25,533 nt of DNA from a virus: positions 1 to 25,533 of IMG/VR virus record IMGVR_UViG_3300008448_000567, one strand, 5' to 3'. Below are positions 25,033 to 25,533 of this stretch, in pieces; the stretch's first letter is position 1; each line of letters starts with the position of its first letter. The notes below the pieces were generated by a model. It ran no database searches. It saw only the letters and a program-made list of their open reading frames with translations, and was not told the DNA's origin. Made by a program: the position numbers and the translations under genes.

Positions 25033-25533
25033 GTGCAAGACGAACAAGAAATAGTTGTAGATATCGTTAGAGGGTTCTTGGGTAAAGAAAAACTCCACTA
25101 CGAAAGTAAGGGACAATATTCCTTTAACTGCCCCTACTGTGACCAAGCCCAAAACAAAGGTAACTTGGAGGTCAACGTATTCAAACATGTTTATAAGTGT
25201 TGGGCCTGTGGAGACTCTAACGGAACTCACGGAGCACTTGGAAAACTCATTGATGAGTTTGGAACCAAAAAACAAAAGAAAATTTACTCTTTATTCAAAC
25301 CCGAAGAAGAGAAAAAACAAGAACCAAAAAAACCGAAGTTCAGATTACCCGAAGGTTATACACAATTCAAGGACTCAAACCCGGTTTATCCTGTTTACAA
25401 ACAAGCAATCAATTACCTTAAAGAACGAAACATCAGTCAAGAAATTATAGAAAAATATAAAATAGGATTCTGTGACCAAGGTGATTTTATGGGAAGAATT
25501 ATTATACCCTCCTTTGATAAAGACGGAAATCCA
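25033..25533 (+). CDS. DNA primase, N-terminal part (runs off the window)
   Basis: The first 167 residues of a DnaG/T7-type primase, which makes RNA primers for lagging-strand replication. A four-Cys zinc ribbon is visible: CPYC at 33-36 and CWACG at 56-60, within a typical YSFNCPYC ... VYKCWACGDSNGTHGALGKL context; this C4 form resembles phage primases more than the bacterial CHC2 form. A Lys-rich linker follows (about 85-110), then the start of the catalytic region: YLKERNISQEIIEKYKIGFC and GRIIIPSFDKDGN. The start is taken as GTG 25033, because no in-frame ATG occurs before the zinc motif; a TTG at 24997 is less likely as it overlaps the promoter. The catalytic TOPRIM residues lie outside the window. 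Confidence 0.8.
   Translation, partial: MQDEQEIVVDIVRGFLGKEKLHYESKGQYSFNCPYCDQAQNKGNLEVNVFKHVYKCWACGDSNGTHGALGKLIDEFGTKKQKKIYSLFKPEEEKKQEPKKPKFRLPEGYTQFKDSNPVYPVYKQAINYLKERNISQEIIEKYKIGFCDQGDFMGRIIIPSFDKDGNP

Noticed and set aside
24745-25275. Minus-strand open frame of 176 codons across the primase 5' end
   Set aside because: It lies antisense to the primase zinc-finger region and in another frame over the 78-residue gene; the protein looks like random hydrophobic sequence with no domain, and it crosses both promoters.
25139-25450. Plus-strand 103-codon open frame inside the primase
   Set aside because: It overlaps the primase zinc ribbon and linker in another frame and is Lys/Asn-rich with no motif.
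1-25533. tRNA genes, CRISPR arrays, insertion sequences
   Set aside because: Gaps are all under 100 bp, and none holds a cloverleaf, spaced direct repeats or transposase; coding covers nearly the whole window.

Overview
The window looks like part of the genome of a large contractile-tailed bacteriophage (myovirus morphology) that infects a member of the Bacteroidetes. Four lines of evidence support this. A gp25-like baseplate wedge gene is followed by a gp6/baseplate-J-like gene, which is the core of a T4-type baseplate. The DNA is strongly A+T rich and tightly packed, with stop/start overlaps and no long intergenic gaps. Starts lack a recognisable Shine-Dalgarno sequence, as expected for a Bacteroidetes host. 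One promoter matches the Bacteroidetes TTG-N20-TAnnTTTG form, and one structural protein is built from SprB-type repeats, which are best known from Bacteroidetes gliding adhesins. No cellular housekeeping genes, tRNAs, integrase, lysis genes or transposons were seen.

Layout. (1) Positions 2-2475: the tail end of an unidentified gene, then the gp25-like and gp6-like baseplate wedge genes. (2) Positions 2548-12602: five mostly unrecognised, probably virion structural genes, starting with a 1776-residue protein that contains an unexpected membrane-like segment and including one with a PKD-like domain. (3) Positions 12602-15580: a 992-residue protein with a tail-protein-I-like KGT motif. (4) Positions 15584-20332: an adhesin cluster made of SprB-like Ig repeats, short Cys-rich modules and Pro/Thr linkers, with modules shared between neighbouring genes. 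(5) Positions 20362-22611: a probable fibre or baseplate-attached protein whose two ends resemble one split attachment domain. (6) Positions 22657-23262: a RuvC-like Holliday junction resolvase. (7) Positions 24946-23263, minus strand: a two-gene adhesin unit that reuses a module and the linker type of the plus-strand cluster. (8) From 25033: the 5' part of a DNA primase, starting the replication module.

How it works together (inference). Genes 173-22611 would be a late block that builds the baseplate and the receptor-binding apparatus. Every intergenic gap longer than about 15 bp carries TATTTATA or a one-base variant on the coding strand of the gene it precedes, including on the minus strand, so it is a candidate late promoter or shared regulatory element. 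The primase instead has a host-type promoter, fitting early expression. The most interesting theme is re-use of small domains among tail/adhesin genes on both strands, which suggests a module-shuffling host-recognition system.
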